64,000 nucleotides of DNA from Methylobacterium sp. E-005 (lineage in GTDB: Bacteria > Pseudomonadota > Alphaproteobacteria > Rhizobiales > Beijerinckiaceae): positions 62,001 through 126,000 of the forward strand of contig NZ_JAKSYG010000207.1 of assembly GCF_022829725.1 (NCBI RefSeq), in the 5' to 3' direction. Below the pieces are notes generated by a model. That model made no database searches, was not told where the DNA came from, and saw only the letters and a program-made list of their open reading frames with translations. Shown in pieces: positions 60,182 through 64,000 of this stretch (its first letter is position 1; each line of letters starts with the position of its first letter). The translations under genes and the position numbers were made by a program.

Positions 60182-62323
60182 TCAGATATCGAGATCCGCC
60201 CCCTCGGCGAAGGCCGCGCGCTCGCTGATGAAGGCGAAGCGCGCCTCGGGCTTGTTGCCCATCAGGCGCTCGACCGTGTCGCCGGTCGATTCCCGGGCCT
60301 CGTCCAGGACCGCGACGCGCAGGAGCGTGCGCTTCTTCGGGTCCATGGTGGTCTCCTTGAGCTGGGCCGGCATCATCTCGCCGAGGCCCTTGAACCGCCC
60401 GATCTCGACCTTACCACCCTTGAACACCGACTTGACGATCCGCTCGCGATCCGCGTCGTCCCGGGCATACGCCACCTTCGAGCCCTGCTGCAGCCGGTAG
60501 AGCGGCGGGATCGCGAGGTAGAGGTGGCCACGGTCGATCAGCTTCGGCATCTGCCGGTAGAAGAAGGTGATCAGCAGCGAGGCGATGTGGGCGCCGTCGA
60601 CGTCGGCGTCCGTCATGATGATCACCTTGTCGTAGCGCAGATCCGTCTCGCGGAAGGCCGAGCCGGTGCCGCAGCCGAGCGCCAGGGTGAGATCCGAGAT
60701 CAGCTGGTTGGCGCCGAGCTTGTCGCGGGACGCCGACGCAACGTTCAGGATCTTGCCGCGCAGCGGCAGGATCGCCTGGGTCGCCCGGTCCCGGGCCTGC
60801 TTGGCCGAGCCGCCGGCGGAATCACCCTCGACGATGAAGATCTCCGAGCCCGCGGTGCCGGCGGCCGAGCAATCGGCGAGCTTGCCGGGCAGGCGCAGCT
60901 TGCGGGTCGCGCTCTTGCGGGCGACCTCCTTCTCCTGGCGGCGGCGCAGGCGCTCCTCGGCCCGGTCGATCACCCAGTCGAGCAGCTTGTTGGCCTGGGC
61001 CGGGGAGGCGGCGAGCCAATGGTCGAAGGCGTCCCGCACCGCCGTCTCGACGATGCGCTGGGCCTCCACGGTGGCGAGCTTGTCCTTGGTCTGACCCTGG
61101 AACTCGGGCTCGCGGATGAAGACCGAGAGCATCGACGCGCAGGTCGCCATGACGTCGTCGGTGGTCACCGCCGTCATGCGCTTGGCCTGGTTCACCCGCT
61201 CGGCATGCTCGCGCAGGCCGCGCAGCAGGGCGACGCGGAGGCCCGCCTCATGGGTGCCGCCCTCGGGAGTCGGGATCGTGTTGCAGTAGGAATGTGAGAA
61301 CCCGTCCTCGGCGACCATCCAGGCCACCGCCCATTCGAGCGAGCCGTGGGAGCCCGGCTTGGTGATCTTGCCGGAGAACATCGCGTCGGTGACGAGGTCT
61401 TTGCCCTCGATGTCCCGGGCGAGATAGTCGCGCAACCCGTCGGGGAAGCGGTGCACGGCCTCCGCCGGCACGTCCGCCAGCCCTTCGAGGAGGGCCGGGG
61501 CGCAGCGCCAACGGATCTCGACGCCGCCGAACAGGTAGGCCTTCGAGCGCGCCATCTTGAACAGGCGGCGCGGGTCGAACTTCAGCGAGCCGAAGATCTC
61601 GGCATCGGGGTGGAAGCGGACCCGCGTGCCGCGCCGGTTCTGCACCCGGCCGACCAGCTCCAAGGCGCCCTGCGCATGGCCGCGCGAAAACGTCTGGCGA
61701 TAGAGGGTCTGGTTGCGCGCGACCTCGACCTCCAGGAGGTCGGACAGGGCGTTCACCACCGAGATGCCGACGCCGTGCAGGCCGCCCGAGGTCTCGTAGA
61801 CCTTCGAGTCGAACTTACCGCCGGCATGCAGCGTGGTCATGATGACCTCCAGCGCCGACTTGCCGGGGAATTTCGGGTGCGGGTCGACCGGGATGCCGCG
61901 GCCGTTGTCGGTGACGACGAGGGCGCCGCTCTCCTCCAGCTCCACCTCGATGAAGCTGGCGTGACCCGCCACCGCCTCGTCCATGGAGTTGTCGATCACC
62001 TCGGCGAAGAGGTGGTGCAGCGCCCGCTCGTCGGTGCCGCCGATATACATGCCGGGCCGGCGCCGGACCGGCTCCAACCCCTCCAGCACCTCGATGTCGG
62101 AGGCGGTGTAGCCGGCCTCCGGCGCGGCCGAGGCGATGGTCGTCACCGAGGTCGAGGCGTCCAGGCGCCGCCGCGGCTCGGGCGGACGGCCAGACGGGCC
62201 CTTGCTGCCCGGCCCGAACAGGTCGCGCGCCGGGTCGCTCACGCGCGGCCTCCGCGGACGCGGCGAGTCGGCCGGCTCAGTTTCGCGCAGACGGGTCGTG
62301 GGTCGTGGAGCATGCGCCTTCAT
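60182..62323 (-). CDS. parE: DNA topoisomerase IV subunit B
   Basis: 713 aa from ATG 62323; the upstream in-frame extension is rejected for lack of homology. GHKL ATPase domain: EVIDNSMDEA, VTDNGRGIPVD, GGLHGVGISVVNALS; transducer; TOPRIM with IVEGDSAGGSAKQARDR and IMTDADVDGAHI; C-terminal GRFKGLGEMMPAQLKETTM. Works with ParC to decatenate chromosomes; ParC is not in the window. ParE rather than GyrB is favoured by the short TOPRIM insertion and total length. About 70 disordered residues precede the ATPase. Confidence 0.93.
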   Translation of the reverse strand: MKAHAPRPTTRLRETEPADSPRPRRPRVSDPARDLFGPGSKGPSGRPPEPRRRLDASTSVTTIASAAPEAGYTASDIEVLEGLEPVRRRPGMYIGGTDERALHHLFAEVIDNSMDEAVAGHASFIEVELEESGALVVTDNGRGIPVDPHPKFPGKSALEVIMTTLHAGGKFDSKVYETSGGLHGVGISVVNALSDLLEVEVARNQTLYRQTFSRGHAQGALELVGRVQNRRGTRVRFHPDAEIFGSLKFDPRRLFKMARSKAYLFGGVEIRWRCAPALLEGLADVPAEAVHRFPDGLRDYLARDIEGKDLVTDAMFSGKITKPGSHGSLEWAVAWMVAEDGFSHSYCNTIPTPEGGTHEAGLRVALLRGLREHAERVNQAKRMTAVTTDDVMATCASMLSVFIREPEFQGQTKDKLATVEAQRIVETAVRDAFDHWLAASPAQANKLLDWVIDRAEERLRRRQEKEVARKSATRKLRLPGKLADCSAAGTAGSEIFIVEGDSAGGSAKQARDRATQAILPLRGKILNVASASRDKLGANQLISDLTLALGCGTGSAFRETDLRYDKVIIMTDADVDGAHIASLLITFFYRQMPKLIDRGHLYLAIPPLYRLQQGSKVAYARDDADRERIVKSVFKGGKVEIGRFKGLGEMMPAQLKETTMDPKKRTLLRVAVLDEARESTGDTVERLMGNKPEARFAFISERAAFAEGADLDI

Positions 62324-62533
62324 CCCCGCATGATAGCGGAACAAAACGTAAACATCAAAGCCATTCGCCGTTCGGCGACGCAGCCGCATCATCGCATGCT
62401 GCACCGCCGCGAGCGAGGGTCCGCGGGGCACAGAAGACCGGCACCCGCCCGACGCGTGTCATCGCGACGTTGCACAACAGTGAGTTAAGGCTTTCTCGCG
62501 ACATAGTCGGTCGGATCTCAGCAGAACTCCACC

Positions 62534-62558
62534 GGAACAGATCGGAACGATCGACGTT
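62534..62558 (+). promoter_or_regulatory. Sigma-EcfG-type promoter
   Basis: GGAAC (62534-62538), 16-nt spacer, CGTT (62555-62558): exact consensus. The small gene starts 58 bp downstream with AGGGAGG as ribosome-binding site. Confidence 0.72.
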
Positions 62559-62616
62559 GCCGACACAGACAAACTTGACCGTGGCCGGGGCGCGACGGTC
62601 CAGGGAGGCGCAGTCC

Positions 62617-62802
62617 ATGAGTGACGCTGCAATCGAGGCCCGTCGCCTGACCCTGATCCGCTTCGAGCATGCGGCCGGTGCCGCCTTCGGATGCGACGAC
62701 GAGGCCAGCCTGCCGCAGGCGCGCGCGCTGATCAACGCCACCACGATCGCGCTGGCGACCTTCGCGACCGCGGTGGCGGCGACGATCACCTATCTGGTCT
62801 GA
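62617..62802 (+). CDS. Small membrane-anchored protein, EcfG-type promoter
   Basis: 61 aa, ATG 62617 preceded by AGGGAGG at 8 nt. The first part (SDAAIEARRLTLIRFEHAAGAAFGCDDEASL) is amphipathic and polar, the last 22 residues (ALINATTIALATFATAVAATITYLV) form one hydrophobic helix, so it is a tail-anchored membrane peptide. Too short for domain calls. An exact sigma-EcfG promoter in front suggests induction in general stress. Confidence 0.65.
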   Translation: MSDAAIEARRLTLIRFEHAAGAAFGCDDEASLPQARALINATTIALATFATAVAATITYLV

Positions 62803-62894
62803 GCCAGACCACGGCATGCGACAGGGAAGGGTGCGCCCGGTCGCTCCGTCCGCGTGCGCGAAGACGGAGCAGCCCCTCACGAAGCCCGCCGAAT

Positions 62895-64000
62895 TCAGCC
62901 GGCACCCGACTTCTTCGCCGGGGCCTTCTTGGCAGCCGGCTTCTTCGCGGCGGTCTTCTTAGCCGCCGGCTTGTCGCCGCTCGCCGCCCGCGCCGAGCCC
63001 TTCCGGACAGCCCCGCGCTTCGCCGGCTTGCCGCCGCCCGCGGCGCGCTTGGCGTTCACCAGGGCGATCGCCTCGTCGAGCGTCAGCGCTTCGGCGCTCA
63101 TTGTCTTCGGCAGTGTGGCGTTCACCTCGCCGTCCGTGACGTAGGGACCGTACTTGCCGGACTTGACCACGAGGTCACGCCCGCTCGTCTCGTCCTTGCC
63201 GAGCGGCCGGCCCGGATCGGCGGCCGGGCGGCCGCGTCCGCCGCCCTGCTCCTTGGCGACGATCAGGTCGATGGCGCGGTTGCCGCCGATCTCCAGCACG
63301 TCGTCATCCTTGCCGAGGTTGGCGTAGGTCTTCCCGTGCTGCACGTAGGGCCCGAACCGGCCGAGATTGGCCAGGATCGGCTCGCCGGTCTCGGGGTGGC
63401 GCGCCACCTCGCGCGGCAGCGCCAGCAGCGCCAGCGCCTTGTCGAGATCCACATCCGAGGGGCTGAGCCCCTTGGGCAGCGACGAGCGCTTGGGCTTCTC
63501 CGCCCCCTTCTCGGTCGAGGCCTCGCCGAGCTGCACGAACGGACCGAACCGGCCGTCGCGGATCGTCACCGGCAGGCCCGTCGTGGGGTCGTTGCCCAAC
63601 ACCCGCACGCCCGGCTGGCCGCCCTCCGCCGAGGAGCCCTCACCGTCGCCGTCGACGCCGGAGGCCGAGAGCTGGCGGGTGTACTTGCACTCCGGATAGT
63701 TCGAGCAGCCGATGAAGGCGCCGAACTTGCCGAGCTTCAGCGAGAGCTGGCCGGCGCCGCAGGTCGGGCAGGTGCGCGGGTTGGAGCCATCGCCCTTGTC
63801 GGGGAAGATATGCGGCCCGAGGAGCCCGTTCAGCGCCTCCAACACGTCGGTGACGCGCAGCTCCTTGGTCTCGCCGATCGCCGCCGAGAAGTCGCGCCAG
63901 AAATCGCGCAAGACCGCCCGCCAGTCGATCTCGGCGTTGGAGACGCGGTCGAGTTGCTCCTCCAGATCGGCGGTGAAATCGTACTCGACGTAGCGGCGGA
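62895..64000 (-). CDS. topA: DNA topoisomerase I, C-terminal part (5' end outside window)
   Basis: The frame is open to base 64000, so only the C-terminal roughly 368 residues are present, beginning within the topoisomerase domain (RRYVEYDFTADLEEQLDRVSN). A four-Cys zinc ribbon (CPTCGAGQ and GCSNYPECKY) is followed by several DUF-type C-terminal repeats (DGRFGPFVQLG, LGRFGPYVQHG, SGKYGPYVTDG) and a Lys/Ala/Pro-rich tail (AAKKTAAKKPAAKK) resembling histone H1, which probably binds DNA non-specifically. Relaxes negative supercoils. Confidence 0.93.
   Translation of the reverse strand, partial: RRYVEYDFTADLEEQLDRVSNAEIDWRAVLRDFWRDFSAAIGETKELRVTDVLEALNGLLGPHIFPDKGDGSNPRTCPTCGAGQLSLKLGKFGAFIGCSNYPECKYTRQLSASGVDGDGEGSSAEGGQPGVRVLGNDPTTGLPVTIRDGRFGPFVQLGEASTEKGAEKPKRSSLPKGLSPSDVDLDKALALLALPREVARHPETGEPILANLGRFGPYVQHGKTYANLGKDDDVLEIGGNRAIDLIVAKEQGGGRGRPAADPGRPLGKDETSGRDLVVKSGKYGPYVTDGEVNATLPKTMSAEALTLDEAIALVNAKRAAGGGKPAKRGAVRKGSARAASGDKPAAKKTAAKKPAAKKAPAKKSGAG

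Overview
This 64 kb stretch is a high-GC chromosomal segment of an alphaproteobacterium, most probably Methylobacterium/Methylorubrum. The reasoning is established knowledge applied to genes seen here: formate-tetrahydrofolate ligase (ftfL), a methylsuccinyl-CoA dehydrogenase with the N-terminal extension typical of the ethylmalonyl-CoA pathway, the alphaproteobacterial block maf-aroE-coaE-dnaQ, the eno-ftsB-pdhABC-lpd neighbourhood, and promoter-like sequences matching the sigma-EcfG general stress consensus. No rRNA, tRNA, CRISPR array, insertion sequence or prophage was recognised.

Layout. 1-2.4 kb: two divergent, homologous GT4 glycosyltransferases. 2.6-9.6 kb: a small acidic protein, mcd, a Rieske/AIF-type reductase, a DMT exporter, a YihY/BrkB membrane protein and an epoxide-hydrolase-like enzyme. 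9.9-14.1 kb: maf, a His-rich CDF metal exporter inserted before aroE, coaE, a small secreted protein and dnaQ. 14.3-16.5 kb: a PHB-depolymerase-type esterase and a HAD hydrolase. 16.6-19.2 kb: a tight cluster of microbial rhodopsin, Brp/Blh retinal-forming dioxygenase and a hydratase-family enzyme. 19.6-22.2 kb: L-talarate/galactarate dehydratase with its MFS importer. 22.4-25.3 kb: a PetP/PetR-like MarR plus OmpR regulator pair and a guanine/8-oxoguanine-type deaminase. 25.4-26.1 kb: a Phd/VapC toxin-antitoxin pair behind a palindromic operator. 26.2-34.3 kb: ftfL, a TPR protein, ETF-ubiquinone oxidoreductase, a uracil-DNA glycosylase and a YpfJ-type zinc peptidase. 34.6-40.8 kb: hydrolase, FkbM methyltransferase, secreted proteins, kdsA, a methyltransferase, a Gly/Tyr-rich protein and queF. 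41-50.7 kb: eno, an antisense class III cyclase, ftsB and the pyruvate dehydrogenase operon, which carries a DUF5076 gene and a Uma2 nuclease-fold gene between E1-beta and E2. 51-52.6 kb: an AT-rich, foreign-looking gene with a PD-(D/E)XK nuclease signature. 52.6-64 kb: zinc-ribbon protein, threo-3-hydroxyaspartate ammonia-lyase-like enzyme, sufA-like protein, diguanylate cyclase, DEAD-box helicase, outer-membrane barrel protein, PRC-barrel protein, parE and the 3' part of topA.

How parts work together. The rhodopsin cluster would make both a light-driven pump and its chromophore. The rhodopsin has the proton-acceptor Asp (D88) and the Schiff-base Lys (K223), but Gly (G99) where the cytoplasmic donor should be, and a His (H45) in helix B beside that site. 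The pdh operon encodes a complete E1-E2-E3 complex in which both E1-beta and E2 carry lipoyl domains that share a 79-nt identical DNA block. Three families of dispersed palindromic repeats are visible. Family A (seven copies) always lies just 3' of genes, which suggests bidirectional termination.

The best candidates for something not yet described are the isolated PD-(D/E)XK gene at 50987-52585 with its palindromic leader, the Uma2 gene inside the pdh operon, the hydratase-family gene coupled to rhodopsin/blh, and the small sigma-EcfG-type genes at 39248 and 62617.
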